Assembly (NCBI GenBank): GCA_022749755.1
Contig: CM040442.1
Span: 2,072,663 to 2,136,662 of the forward strand
Direction: 5' to 3'
DNA: 64,000 nt
DNA from: Azadirachta indica
Taxonomy: Eukaryota; Streptophyta; Magnoliopsida; Sapindales; Meliaceae
Made by a program: the position numbers and the translations under genes. Each line of letters starts with the position of its first letter. Position 1 is the first letter of the stretch. This document shows positions 10,895 to 23,564 of the stretch, in pieces. Under the pieces are notes generated by a model. That model ran no database searches and was not told where the DNA came from. It was given only the letters and a program-made list of their open reading frames with translations.

Positions 10895-12440
10895 ACGTCC
10901 TCCTCTTTATGGTGGTCGCAGTTCAGTTTTAGATTTTTTCTCTCTGGGCTCGGTTTGGCTTATTGGGAATGGTCGGAACATTAACTTATGGCACGATAAT
11001 TGGCTGGGTTCTCCTATACTGCCTCATTCAAGCAAGTTAATTTTTGCATGAAACTAAGTTCAGTGTCTGAAGGGAACCAATGGCGTTTTCCGCAAATTTT
11101 CTTTCAACTTTTTCCACAGTTGCAAGAGTCCATTGAAAATGTTATTCTTCCAAAGATAGCTGGTCCTGATTGATTGGTTTTGCGCTTATCCAGAGATGGT
11201 GATCTTTCTTTTAAAGACAGCTATAATTGTATTAGGACTCCTCATGTCGTTCAAGATTGGTGCTGTACATTTTGGAGAAGTTTTATTCCTCTGCGTTTTT
11301 CGTTGCTCACCTGGCGTGTTCTTCAGGGCAAGGTTCATGTGGATGATGTTTTGCGATTACGTGGTGTCTACATGGTTTCCGCAAGCTCTCTCTGTGCCTC
11401 CTATTCTTGTTCTGAATCATTAGATCATTTGTTTGTCTTATGCTCTTTTTCGACTCAGATTTGGCAATGGTTTAGTGTTCTCCTTCGTGTCACTATGCCC
11501 ACTTTTTCTTTGGTCTCGGATTTGTGGCTTTGGATTGAGAGGAGGTGTTTTAGCCCCCATTTACAATCTTTGGATTGCTGCTGCGTGTTTTATTTTTTAT
11601 TCTCTCTGGAAGATGGAAGATGCGAAATCGTCTCCGTTTTGATAACATCAACCCTTCGTGATTTCATCTTCAAACGGATATTCTTGCCCACGTCAGGTTT
11701 CTTGCCAAGATTTGTCCTGGTTATGTTCATTTTGGTACTGACAGATCCATCCTTTTGAATTTTGGTATCCCTTGGCGGCTTGGTAAGGCTCCAAAAACTC
11801 TGATTCTATCTAGGCGTCCCCCTCCAGACGGGTGGATTAAGATCAACATCGACAGTCTCGCCAAAGGTACCCAGGTCTTTCGGCTTGTGGTGCTGTTTTC
11901 CGTGACATTGTTGGTCAGTTTTTGGGTGGCTATGCTATGGCGTTGGGTAATCAGACAGCAATTTATGCTGAGATCATGGCGGTCATTCTTGCCGTAGAAT
12001 TGGCTTTTGCTAGGGGGTGGCACAAGATTTGGCTGGAGCGTGACTCAACTTTGGTTATTAACCTTCTGTTGAAGGATACTTTTTGGTCCCCCGGCCTTCA
12101 TAACAGATGGTTGAACTGTAAACTTCTGATTTCTCAGCTTTCTTTTGGCTGCTCTCATACCTTTCGGGAAACTAACGCTATTGCGGATGCCACAGCTAAT
12201 TTGGGGCTGCACTGTGCTTCTCTTCACTGGTGATCCACTCCCCCAACCGCTATACAAAGTCTTCTTTCTCATAACATGAATGGTTTCCCTTGATACAGAT
12301 TTACTTGGCCTTTTTGTTCGGTTCCCCATTAGTGGGGTGGTTTGTTGAGTGGGCCTTTTGTTGTCCTTTGGATATTTCTTTGTTACTTTCTTTTTCTTTT
12401 AATGCATTATATAACATGATCTGTTTGGAACTAATAATTT
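10895..12440 (+). mobile_element. 5'-truncated L1-type LINE (zf-RVT and RNase H 3' end)
   Basis: The plus strand encodes the C-terminal end of a plant L1 ORF2. A zf-RVT domain lies at about 11170-11560 (FKDSYNCIRTP, FWRSFIPLRFSLLTWRVLQGK, DDVLRLRGV, SESLDHLFVLCSFSTQIW). An RNase H-like (RVT_3) domain lies at about 11818-12233 (PPDGWIKINID, YAEIMAVILAVELA, LERDSTLVI, NAIADATAN). The four acidic RNase H positions are present. Frame changes occur near 11565 and near 11870 (one C short in a GGTACC-CAGG context), plus a TGA near 11170. The reverse transcriptase and endonuclease are missing, as expected of a truncated insertion. It lies only in module I. The 3' UTR ends in a T-rich/AATGCA stretch without a clear poly(A). 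Confidence 0.85.
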
Positions 12441-12506
12441 CATGTTAAATCGTGTAGTAATTCTATATTATTACAAGCTTTCATAAATTTTAAAATAATG
12501 ATATTT

Positions 12507-15298
12507 TTTAGTCGATTTTGTTATTTAAATTTTTTAAATGTAAATTAAAACATTCGTTCTTACCTATATTGTGAATTTTAATTAATTAATATATATCAGT
12601 CAATTCAACAATTAATCTAAACAATAAGTCACAAATAAAATATTGAAGATATACAATTTTAAAGTGGTTCAAAATTTTCAATTTTACATTCACGAGACAA
12701 TGTCTAAAGAAAAATAATCCACTAATAAATAAAATGATATAAATACAAATGGCCTCATATAAATGGAAGAGCCCTTCTTTGTTGTCATTGTTGTATAAGA
12801 TCCCTTTTGGGATGTCTTTGTTTCGCCAGATTCTCTCGTTTTTGATATCATTGAACTCTCTCCAACGAACACAACTTCTCTCGAAGAAAATGATGCAATT
12901 GATGATATGGCACTTAATTTCCTAGTCAAATGGGATCAAATTAAGTGATGGGATGTGGTGATTCATTCTGTTTCTTTCAATTTTCAAGTTTATCCATTAG
13001 TTTAGAAGTTTTAGTTATGTTATCTTTTAAGTTGGTTTAAATAACTTCTAACAGTATGTTGGAAGCAAAGTTGAATTATTTTGAGTAGTGTAATCTTGTA
13101 GCTTATTGTTTTGGAATTCTTTGTTCAATTCTGGCATTTGTTTTCAAATCAACAAATTGATTCTTCACTCTTGTTTCTATATTTTCTTTCTAATTTTGAA
13201 GCTGCATCAGGCTTTTGGTATCAGAGCCAAAACAATATCTATTTTTATTCATCGACACACTACTTCAATTTCTATTTTTTCCTCTCTCTCACATTAGATA
13301 GCCTAACCCACACCCAAACATCCAACCTATTTCTAAAATTACGATTACTTACCATCTTCTAGCCGCAAACTATTGATAAACCATTATTCCCAGTTTGATT
13401 AATCCCATTGATCGACCGACACAAGAATTGCCACCTTAAATTTGTCTCTTCTAACACTTTCAGCAACATAATACCCATTTTCTTTTACCCACTTTTTCCA
13501 ACACAATTTGTTCTAAATCCCTAAACACAATCACCTCCCACCACTTCCTACACTTAATTATATACCAAACACCACCAGACGGATATCCTCACTTAGCTTT
13601 TGCCACCAATTGAACCTTTTTTCTTTAAAAAGAAAATTCCTTTATTAAACCTTCTAAAAGGAATGCTCGTGCTAAAACTGCACGTGTAGAAGGAATTGGG
13701 CGTGACAATATTGCTACACTCATTCAGAGAGTGGATTTGTTGGCTCAACAGGTAGCTAACTTGGAAACAAGACAAACCACGACACCTACCATCCAAACTT
13801 ATTCAGTTGAAGATGAGAATGATGAAGACTTTGACAATCCTTTTGCAAACACAGACGACCAGCAAGTTCCAACACAACAAAGACGTGTTCCCATTCAAGA
13901 TCGACGATAGAAATCTTGCTTAAAAATTGATATTCCAGAATTTCTTGGTAGCTGTCAACCAAAAGATTTATTGGATTGGATTAACGCTATGGAAGAGGTT
14001 TTGGAATTGAAAGAGGTACCGGAGGATAAACGAGTTTCTTTGGTTGCAACAAGAGTTCGCGGCAGAGTAGCACCATGGTGGTAGCAAGTCAAAACCACAA
14101 GATTTCGGCAGGGAAAGAAGAAAATTGATTCTTGGGAGAAATTAAAGAAACATTTGCATGCAGAATTTTTACCATATAATTATAGTCGATTGATGTACCA
14201 ACGGCTACAGAATTTGCGACATGGAAATCGAACTATCAGTGAATAAACACTGAATTTTACTGGTTAATGGCCCGAACTGATTTGTCAGAGACAGGAGAAC
14301 AATTGATGTCATGATATGTTGGGGGATTGGGTATACAATTTCAAGATACACTGAACTTGTTTGATCCTTATTCTGTTTTTGAAGCACATCAAAGAGCTTT
14401 GCAGTTAGAAAAGTAGTTCAATTGTCGGTTAGGTGACTACAAAAAAAAATTGTTCGTGGCATTCCAGACATGACACCATAATTTAAGAGTATTAGATCTT
14501 CCAAATATGTGGCTACACCAAGAAAGATAACCGGGGTTGGTCAGGTTGGTAAAGCTCAAACTTTTGGTCAGGTTAGTAAAGTTCAAACTTCTAGCTCAAC
14601 GGTTCGTTGTTTCACATGTGGAGAAATGGGACATCGCATGTATGAGTGTAAGAAGACGAAGTATGGCAAAGGGCTGTATGTAGAAAATGAAGAGCTACTT
14701 GAGGATCAAGAAGAGGAATTTCTATGCAGAAGATCCAGATCGTGACGCAGCAGAAGGTCCATAACCTATTGAAGAATTTTTCCGTGGTGATTATAGAACA
14801 ATGTTGGTAGTAAGAAGAACCTGTCTCACACCACAAGGTCCAGATAAAGATCAATGGTTGCGACACAACATCTTTTAGACCACTTGCGCTATCGAACGGA
14901 AAGTGTGTCGATTAGTTATTGACTTAGGAAGTTGTGAGAATGTAGTTTCTAGGGAACCGCTGAAGAAATTGTTGTTGAAAACAGAACCTCACCAAAATCC
15001 ATATAAGCTATCTTGGTTGAAGAAAGGAAGCGAGGTAACAGTTTCTGAAAGTAGTCTGGTTTCATTATCCATTGGGTAAAGTTGTGTAGACAAGGTTTGG
15101 TGTGATGTGGTGCCAATGGATGCATGTCATCTATTGTTAGGTACACCTTGGCAGTATGATAGAAAAGTGGTTCATGATGGTGGGAAAAATACATACAATT
15201 TTACGTTTGGCAACACAAAAATTACTTTTGTTCCATGTACAGAATTTGCTTCAAAACCAACGTCTAGTCAAATACCATGTGCAATTTTTTATTGTTGA
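12507..15298 (+). mobile_element. Ty3/gypsy element 5' part: LTR, PBS, gag, protease (copy A)
   Basis: The LTR-like part ends in CA at 13209 and is followed by the primer site TGGTATCAGAGCC (13216-13228), complementary to initiator tRNA-Met. Gag begins near 13638, where a ~15-bp deletion relative to copy B removes the ATG. It has the retrotransposon-gag core (KIDIPEFLGSCQPKDLLDW, WEKLKKHLHAEFLP) and a CCHC knuckle (CFTCGEMGHRMYEC, 14608-14649). The protease region (14890-15297) reads VIDLGSCENVVS with DLG instead of DSG, then DVVPMDACHLLLGTPWQYDRKVV. The sequence then stops and joins the tandem repeats; there is no RT, RNase H, integrase or 3' LTR. Several stops are present (W-W-TAG-QVK, CGA-TAG and others). 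The copy at 48171-50980 is nearly identical and has the same right junction. Confidence 0.85.
13216..13228 (+). other. Primer-binding site of the gypsy element, copy A
   Basis: TGGTATCAGAGCC is the classic complement of the initiator tRNA-Met 3' end, located seven bases after the presumed LTR terminus (CA at 13208-13209). Confidence 0.9.
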
Positions 15299-15304
15299 TT
15301 AAAA

Positions 15305-18300
15305 AAATGAAATTATCAAAAATAGTTATCATTAGGTGTGATAATTTGAAACACGACACAATTTCGAGAAGAATTTGATACTATTACATGGAATTGGATT
15401 TGAAAATTTTGACACAAATAATAATTATGTCATATTCATATCAAATTGTTAATAATCATATTGTAATCGTGTTTGACCTTCCTAAATAGTTTATTTATTT
15501 AAAATACGATTAATTATATTATGCCTAAATGAATAATCGTATATAAACAAATCGAGTCTTAAATGGAAGATCGTGTCTAAATGAATCGAGTATTAAACGA
15601 ATAATCATGCCAAAATGAATAATCTTATCTATATAAACGGGTTGTATTTAGATTTAAAAAGACATGAATAATAAATAAAGTGTATTTATGTCACGTGAAC
15701 AATAAATGAATTGTATTCTTGTGAAGCACATACGATTTATTTTTTCAAATTGTCGCCACCGCTAGTTATCATATTTTGGAACCAAATTTTTCCGCAAAAT
15801 AATCGTATCCATGTAGAAATAATTATTTAAAGTTAACTTGTAACATCCCAATTTTTAATTCTATATATATAATTTAAAATATATTTATACTAAATTATAA
15901 GATCATTAATGTAACCATCTCTAGTTCTTATTAAATATTTAACAGTTATCTAACACTAATTTAAGTATCATCTTTAGTCAAATATCATGTGTAATTCTTT
16001 ACTACTCATTAGGAAAATGAAATTATCAAAAATAGTTATTGTTAGATGTGATAATTTAAAACACGACACCATTACTTAATAGGAATTCGATACCACGAAA
16101 CATATTTGAAATTTAAAAATTATACATTAATAATAATTATGTCAAATTCATATTGAGTTGTTAATAATCGTGTCATATTCGTTTTTGATTTTTCTAACTC
16201 ATTTATTCATTTAAAACATGATTAATTATATTATGTCTAAATAAATAATCGTATATAAACAAATTGAGTCTTAAATGAACGGTCGTGCCTAAGTGAATTC
16301 AGTATTAAACAAAAATAAATCATGTTTCAAATGAATAATGGTGTCTAGATAAACGAGTTATATTTAGATTTTAAAAAATCAACAAGAGTAGTAAATGAAT
16401 CGTATTCATATCATATGAATAATAAATCAATTGTGTTTGTATTAACCAAAATACGATTTGTTTATCCAAATTGCCACCACCGCTAGTTCCATATTTTTGG
16501 ACCAAGGTTTTTTGTAAAATAAACGCAGTCATATATGAGTGATTATGTAAAGTTAACTTGTAATATCTCGATTTTTAATTCTCTATATATAGTCTAAAAT
16601 ATATTTATGCTAAATTATAAAACTAAGAATGTATCTATCTCTATTTCTTCCTTACCATTTAACTATTATCGAATATTGATTTAAGTATCATCTTTAGTCA
16701 AATATCATATGTAATTCTGTATTGCTCATTAGGAAAATGAAATTATCAAAAATAGTTATAATTAGGTGTAATAATTTGAAACACAACATAATTATTCAAC
16801 ATGAATTCGATACTGTTATATGGAATTGGATTTGAAAATTTTGACACAAATAACAATTGCGTAATGTTCACATCAAAGTATTAATAATCATGTCATATTC
16901 GTGTTTGATCTTCCTAACTCGTTTATTCATTTAAGACACGATTAATATATTATGCATAAATAAATAGTCACATATAAACAAATTGAGTCTTAAATGAATG
17001 ATCGCGCCAATAATCGTGCCTAAATGAGTCAAGTTTTAAATGAAAAATCGCATCTATATAAACGGGTTGTATTTAGATTTAAAAAAATTAACACAAATAG
17101 TAAATGAATCATATTCATGTCACAGGAACGATAAACAAATTGTATTCGCATTGATCAAAATATGATTTGTTCATGCAAATTGCCACCACTACTAGTTATC
17201 ATATTTTGGGGCTAAATTTTTCTGTAAAATAATTGCATTTATATAGAAGTAATTATGTAAAGTTAACTTATAACATCACGATTTTTAGTTTTCCATATAT
17301 TTTTTAAAATATATTTAATAGGACCATCGATTATCTATCTCTAGTTCTTACTAACTATTTAACTGCTATCTAATATTGATTTAAGTATCATATTTAGTTA
17401 AATATCATCATACTTTTTCATTACTCATTAAGAAAATGAAATTATCAAAATAGGTATCACTAGGTGTGATAATTCGGAACACGGCACAATTATTCGACAC
17501 ACATTTGATACTGTTAAACAAATTTGGATTTAAAAATTTTGACACAAATAATAGTTATGTCATATTCACATAATAATTGTTAATAATCGTGTTGTATTTG
17601 TGTTTGATCATCCTAACCAGTTTATTCATTTACGATACGATTAATTATATTATGCCTAAATAAATAATGGTATACAAACGAGTCCTAAATAAATGATCGT
17701 GCCTAGATTAATCGAGTATTAAACGAATAATCGAGTTTAAATGAATCATGTTTTAAATAAATAATCATGTTTATATAAACAGGTTGTACTTAGATTTAAA
17801 AAAATCGACACGAACAAGAAACGAATCGCATTCATGTCACATGGACAATAACTGAATTGTATTCGTGTTGATCAAAATATAATTTGTTGATCCAAATTGC
17901 CACCACCACTAGTTATCTTATTTTGGGACAAAATTTTTCTGTAAAATAGTTGCATTCATATAGCAGTAATTATATCAAGTTAACTTATAACATCGTGACT
18001 TTTGATTCTCCATATATAGTCTAAAATATATTTTTGCTAAATTTTAAGACAGTTAATGTATCTATCTTTAGTTTTTACTAACTAATTAACTGCTATCTAA
18101 TATTGATTTAAGCATCACAATTGTGTCATATTCACATCAAATTATTATTAATCATGTTGTGTTTGTGCTTAATCTTCCTAACTAGTTTATTTATTTAAGA
18201 CACGATTAACTATATTATGTCTAAATGGACAATTGTATATAAACAAGTTAAGTCTTAAATGAATTTGCGTAAACGAATTAAGTATTAAATAAATAATCGT

Positions 18301-20230
18301 GCCCAAATGAATCAAGTTTTAAATGAATAATCGTGTCTATATAAATGCGTTGTATCTAGCTTTAAAAAAATCCACATGAATAGTAAACGAATCGTATTCA
18401 TATCACATGAACAATAAATGAATTGTATTCATATTGATCAAACTACAAATTGTTCATTCAAATTGCCATCACCACTAGTTATCACATTTTGGGACTAAAA
18501 TTTTCTGTAAAATAATTGCATTCATTTAGAGTAATTACCTAAAGTTTACTTGTAAAATTGCAATTTTTAATTCTCCATAGATAGTCTAAAGTATATTTAT
18601 GCTAAATTCTAGGACTGTCAATATATTTATCTCTAGTTTTTACTAACTATTTAACTACTATCTAATATTGATTTAAGCATCATATTTAGTCAAAATATCA
18701 TCTATAATGCTTTCTTACTCATTAGGAAAATGAAATTATCAAAAATAGTTATCACTAGGTGTGATAATTTAGAACACGATACAATTATTCAACAAAAATT
18801 CGATACTAATGAACAGATTTGGATTTGAAAATTTTGACATGAGTAACAATTGTGTTATATTCACATCAAATTATTAATAATCATGTTGTGTTCGTGTTTA
18901 ATCTTCCTAACTGGTTTATTGACCATAAATATATCCATCTCTAGTTCTTAGTAATTATTTAATTGCTATTTAATATTGATTTAAGCATCATATTTAGTCA
19001 AATATCATCTATAATTCGTTATTGCTCAAGAAAATGAAATTATCAAAAATAGTTATCACTAAGTGTGATAATTTGGAGAATGACAAAATTGCTCAACGCA
19101 AATTCAATACTATTAAACAGAATTAGATTTAAAAAATTTAATACAGATAATAATTGTGTCATCTTCACATCAAATTATTAATAATCGTATCGTAATCACA
19201 TTTGATCTTTCAAACTAGTTTATTCATTTAAAACACGATTAATTATGTTATGCCTAAATGAATAATCGTATATACACTCAAATCTTAAATGAATGATCGT
19301 GCCTAAATGAATCAAGTATTAAACGAAAACTAGGTCTTAAATGAATCAAGTTTTAAATGAATAATTGTGTATATATCAATAGGTTGTATTTATATTTAAA
19401 AAAATTGACACGAATAGTAAACAAATCATATTCATGTCACATGAACAATAAATGAATTGAATTCATGTTACTCAAAATACGATTTGTTTATCCAAATTGC
19501 CACCACCACTACTTATCATATTTTGGGGCCAAATTTTTTTTTGTAAAGTAAGTGCATTCATATAGGAATAATTACGTAAAGTTAATGTGTAACATTGCAA
19601 TTTTTAATTCTCCATGTATAATCTAAAATATATTTATACTAAATTATAAGACCACCAATATATCATATTTAAATATCATCTGTAATTCCTTATTACTCAT
19701 TAGAAAAATGAAATTATCAAAAATAGTTATCACTAGATGTGATAATTTCGAATACTATATAATTATTCGACACAAATTCAATGCTATTGAATGGATTTGG
19801 ATTTGAAAATTTTGACACGAATAATAATTATGTCATTTTCATATCAAATTGTTAATAGTTGAGTCATATTCGTGTTTGATCTTCCTAACTAATTTATTTA
19901 TTTAAGACACGATTAATTATATTATATCTAAATGAATTATCGTATGTAAACAAATCGAATCTTAAATAACCAATTGTGCCTAAATGAAATGAGTATTAAA
20001 TGAATACTTGAGCCTAAATAAATAATCTTATCTGTATAAACGGTTGTATTTAGATTTAAAATAATCTGCAGAAATAGTAAACAAATCATATTTATGTCAC
20101 ATGAGAAATAACGAGTTGACCAAAATACGATTTGTTTATGCAAATTGTCACCACCACTAGTTATCATATTTTGGGACCAAATTTTTTTTGTAAAATAATC
20201 CTATTCATTTAAGAGTTGTTATATAAAGTT
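15305..20230 (+). repeat. ~710-bp tandem repeat array S1
   Basis: The landmark AAATGAAATTATCAAAAATAG recurs at 15305, 16015, 16735, 17434, 18728, 19032 and 19706. Successive spacings are 710, 720, 699, 1294 (two units fused by a deletion near 18118), 304 (a unit with an internal deletion) and 674. Each full unit is ~275 bp of spacer plus a ~430-bp hAT-like element beginning TAGGTGTGATAAT and ending CCACCACTA. Within the element is a ~36-bp sub-repeat (CCTAAATGAATCGAGTATTAAACGAATAATCGTG-like). There is no coding capacity. The last unit runs into the P450 5' flank at about 20230. Confidence 0.9.
15333..15764. mobile_element. hAT-like MITE inside the tandem unit (best-preserved example)
   Basis: Left end TAGGTGTGATAATTTGAAA; right end, reverse-complemented, TAGCGGTGGCGACAATTTGAAA. 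These align as imperfect terminal inverted repeats. The flanks are GTTATCAT (15325-15332) and GTTATCAT (15765-15772), a perfect 8-bp target duplication. Other units have the same arrangement with GTTATCAC/GTTATCAT. The element is non-coding. That it inserted once before unit amplification is inferred from its presence in every unit. Confidence 0.75.
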
Positions 20231-21271
20231 AACTTATAACATCTCAATTTTTTTATTTCAATGTATTTATAATCTAGTAAAGTTAATTAACTTGCAGCAT
20301 CCTGACCCTTGACACTCGTGACTTATTTTCGATCTAATAAAGTTCACTTGCAACATCTCAACTTTTGGCTTTCAGGATTACAAATTTTGTCAACAACTAT
20401 TTATTTTGTATACTTAGCAATTAATATGTCGAAATCAAAATAAATTAATAAATAAATAGATAATCTGTCAAATACGCAATGCATTGAATCATAATTAAAA
20501 ATATAGAAAATCCTTTGCTTTTCTCATGCAATGAATTTGGAGATATAGTCAACTCTTTATCTTATTAAATTAGCCATCTTATTTTTTGAATGACAAGAAC
20601 TATGTCATCATAATAACACTCTATTTTTATTAATTGATTCTTGAAAGATAGTATTAATTCATGACTCTATTTAATTATTTAAATAAATAAAAAATATTTT
20701 TATACAGGTATTTATATCTTAAAAAATATTATAGAAATTTGTTCTCAAAATTTATTAAATAAATGCATATAAAATAAAAGGCATTTATAATATATTTTAA
20801 CATATAAATAGAGTCATGTTTATTATGGTTTTATTTTTTAAAAAAAATTAAAATAAAGATGTAATTTACTTCAATATTACACTTTTAAAACGATGAAAAG
20901 ACACAAAACATATTTTTTAATTTTTAATTGTCATTGTAACACACTGATAATATATTATATCTGATCCGGGGTCTTGTTGAATTCATCTATGTTGATTTGG
21001 AGGTCTTCAATTTTGTTTTTGTTTCTGATTCCTTAGTTGCCACATCCAATCACATTAATACTGTCCTATATATATAAATATATATACATACACACCAAAT
21101 TATTATAGGTATATATGGTAATTATCAATTTCAATTGTCATAATTTTTTAATGAGTTGCTGTAACATCATGATCTTTTGTCCATTATCACCCCTAAAAAT
21201 TGCAATATAAATTTCGCCATAACCATATCTAAAGCTATAGATTGAAAGCATTGCAGTCTTTTTACAAACAA
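20231..21271 (+). promoter_or_regulatory. P450 5' flank, pseudogene-type (second copy)
   Basis: Collinear with 621-1599 and 53521-54573; it includes the same (AAAT)n run and a TATAAAT about 67 bp before the relic ATG. It has a ~70-bp insert near 20690-20755, shared with the 54000 copy but absent from the 1100 copy. No other gene is seen. Confidence 0.6.
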
Positions 21272-21374
21272 AATGAGTTCATTAACGGATTTTAAATATC
21301 CCACATTCTCAAATTTCCACCATTTCCTCTTCTTTTAACTTCTATACTCTTCTTTTTCATTCTTATTAGATATT
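21272..21374 (+). pseudogene. CYP71-type P450, 100-bp 5' fragment
   Basis: It starts ATGAGTTCATTAACGGATTT like the other P450 copies and runs through the membrane-anchor codons to TTATTAGATATTTT. It is then joined to the interior of a Copia LTR (TGACAGTGTGATTGACC). One base is lost after GGATTT, so the frame is already broken. The downstream P450 sequence was removed with the first ~255 bp of the LTR. Confidence 0.85.
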
Positions 21375-21810
21375 TTTGACAGTGTGATTGACCATCAAAA
21401 CTCTCTAACACGTCCAAAATTTACGTTTACAACTGTTCTGATTTTCAGAATTTTTTTACAGTCTTATTTAGACTTTTTCATTTTGGTGTTCATCTCTTAT
21501 TGTATTTGGTAAGGTTTTTCCTTGACTTTCACTTTGTGGTTAAGTCCTTATTTGTTTTTAAGGCTATAATCTTGTGATAAGTCTCTTGTACTTCTTATTT
21601 GGTGATAGTGAAAATTCTTTTCGACCGTGATTTTTTACTTTCACTCACTTTGAGGGGAGGTTTTTTCATGTAAATTTGGCATCTCTTGTGGTTTTTAATT
21701 TGATTATTCTTACTATTTGTATTGATTTTGATCTACTTGATTACTTCATCTTGGTTCAAATAAAGTGAAAAGAAATAAATTTGTACTAGTACATCTTGTT
21801 TCTCCTAACA
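21375..21810 (+). repeat. Copia 1, truncated 5' LTR
   Basis: It matches positions ~255 to the end of the Copia 2 LTR (55510-55941) and ends CCTAACA at 21810. The first ~255 bp and any left target duplication are missing. It is followed by a slightly degraded primer site (TGGTATTAGAG, from 21814). Confidence 0.85.
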
Positions 21811-22571
21811 AAGTGGTATTAGAGTAGGGTTTAATTAGTAAGTTATTGTTTTGTTTTGAACAATATAGTTTAATGTAAGTAGAATGGTGAAATTGAATGG
21901 TTCTAACTATGCACTTTAGAAGTGTAAGAAGGAAGATTTTCTTTATGTCAAATATTATTATCTACCAGTATTTGTCACTTAAAAAGCCGATTATAAAACA
22001 GATAAAGAATGACCTTTAATGCATCGACAGGTTTATGGATGCATTAAGCAGTGGGTTGATGATAGGTGTTGAGCCATTTAAGTGAAGAGAAAAATGCTCA
22101 GACGCTTTGGAACAAGTTGAAATAGTTTTATGCCAAGAAGATAGGAATAATAAGTTGTTTTTGATAAAGCAGATGATGGCCTTGAGATATAGAGATGGAA
22201 CTTTGGTGAATGATTGCTTGAATACATTTCAAGGAATTATTAATCAAATTGCTGCTATATAGAAATCACTTTTGTTGATAAAATTCAAGGTTTATGACTT
22301 CTTGGTACCTTACCAAACTCATGGGAGACATTTAGGGTATCGTTGTCTAATTCTGTACTAGATGGTATTATCTCCATAGAGTTTACTAAAAATAAAATCT
22401 TGAATAAAGAGATATGAAGGAAAACACAGTGCTTCTCTTTATAGTGAAAAGCTTTAGTTTTAGATTTTAAGGGGAGAAGTAAGAGTCAAGATTCCAATAA
22501 CAAAGAGCATAGCAGAAGCAAGTCAAGAAAAGGGTATAAAATCTCAAGTGTCACCATTGTGGTAAGAAAGG

Positions 22572-23292
22572 TGTCACGGGCCGCCGAAATGAAAGCGGAA
22601 TCGCCGAAGATGTAGCAGCACCTCAGCGCGCAACCTCCAGCACACGGACACGCAAGCGACACCTTCCGACGCAATAGCATGCAAGCAAAACGGTTCGCGG
22701 ATGAACAGTGCCTCGGGTGAACAGTGCGCCGTGAGCCAGCAAGCTTGTGAGGGTGAACTTAGAGTGTTGGAGGTTTGATGGTAGATTTGGGGCAGACCAT
22801 AAGGATATTGGGTAGCTTGGACCAGCACACATGCAGGCTACTTATGTTTGGATTTGTCCCAAATGGTTTATGTTTGTATTAGGTTCAATGTGGCCATGCT
22901 TGTATATACACCCCATTCATGTAAATGATCCAATTGGCCTAATTTGATGTTTAGTGGTAGTAGGTGGAATTTTTATGTGTAAAGCAATTCCCACCATCTA
23001 TTTGTATAGGAAGGGCCAAATCTCATCCATTGATTCTATGTATATAAATGGAAGTGTAGTGAAATGTAAAAAGCTAACCATTTCCATTCTCAACAAAGGC
23101 AAAATGTGTGATTCTTTTCTCTCTACTGTTTTGACTGCAAATTCTCTTCTTTGCTACTGCTTTGCTTCTCCACTCACACTACACACACACAAAGTGATCT
23201 TGGGTGTTCAAGGGCTTACTTGGGCAGTGATATTCATCTTGTTCAAGTGCCGCATGTGCTAAAATTTCCGCCTCAGTTCCTAGCGCGTGACA
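22572..23292 (+). repeat. Nested TR-GAG element, 5' LTR
   Basis: 721 bp, beginning TGTCAC and ending GTGACA. The target duplication AAGG is at 22568-22571 and again at 26189-26192. GC-rich and CpG-rich at its start, unlike the surrounding AT-rich DNA. A TATA-like TGTATATACACC lies near 22901. Followed by the primer site TTGATATCAGAGCAG (23294-23308), close to the initiator tRNA-Met complement. Open frames on its minus strand are LTR artefacts. Confidence 0.9.
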
Positions 23293-23564
23293 GTTGATAT
23301 CAGAGCAGTTTGTGTGTCTATTGTGTGGTAAAAACCTCTGCAACTTGTGGGTAATTGATTATTGTTACTAGCTTGAGCAATCTTGAATTGTAGAGCCTAG
23401 GATTTGGTGTGAACAGTATCTGAATTTCTGGGTTTGAAAGCTTGATTGCTGTGAGTTCTTTGGGTGTTGTGGATTACTATTGTGAAGTTTGGCCTTGTGA
23501 TTTAGGTTAGTGGATTTTGTGTTGTCAAACTTTGCTTGGTAGAATTGTGTTGTATTAATTGAAA

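Noticed and set aside
11727..12329. Minus-strand open frames over the LINE
   Set aside because: They are antisense to the RNase H domain, whose catalytic motifs are on the plus strand.
12507..15298. Pararetrovirus (Caulimoviridae) origin of the gag-protease block
   Set aside because: It has an LTR-like end followed by a tRNA-Met primer site and typical gypsy gag, with no movement-protein or viral motifs.
19937..20167. Open frames in the tandem repeats (also near 47107-47295, 48015-48212, 52033-52284)
   Set aside because: Low-complexity translations that recur with the repeat and are broken in neighbouring units.
22574..22832. Open frames on the minus strand of the nested LTRs (also 25467-25725)
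   Set aside because: They lie wholly inside LTRs, appear twice because the LTR appears twice, and resemble no protein family.
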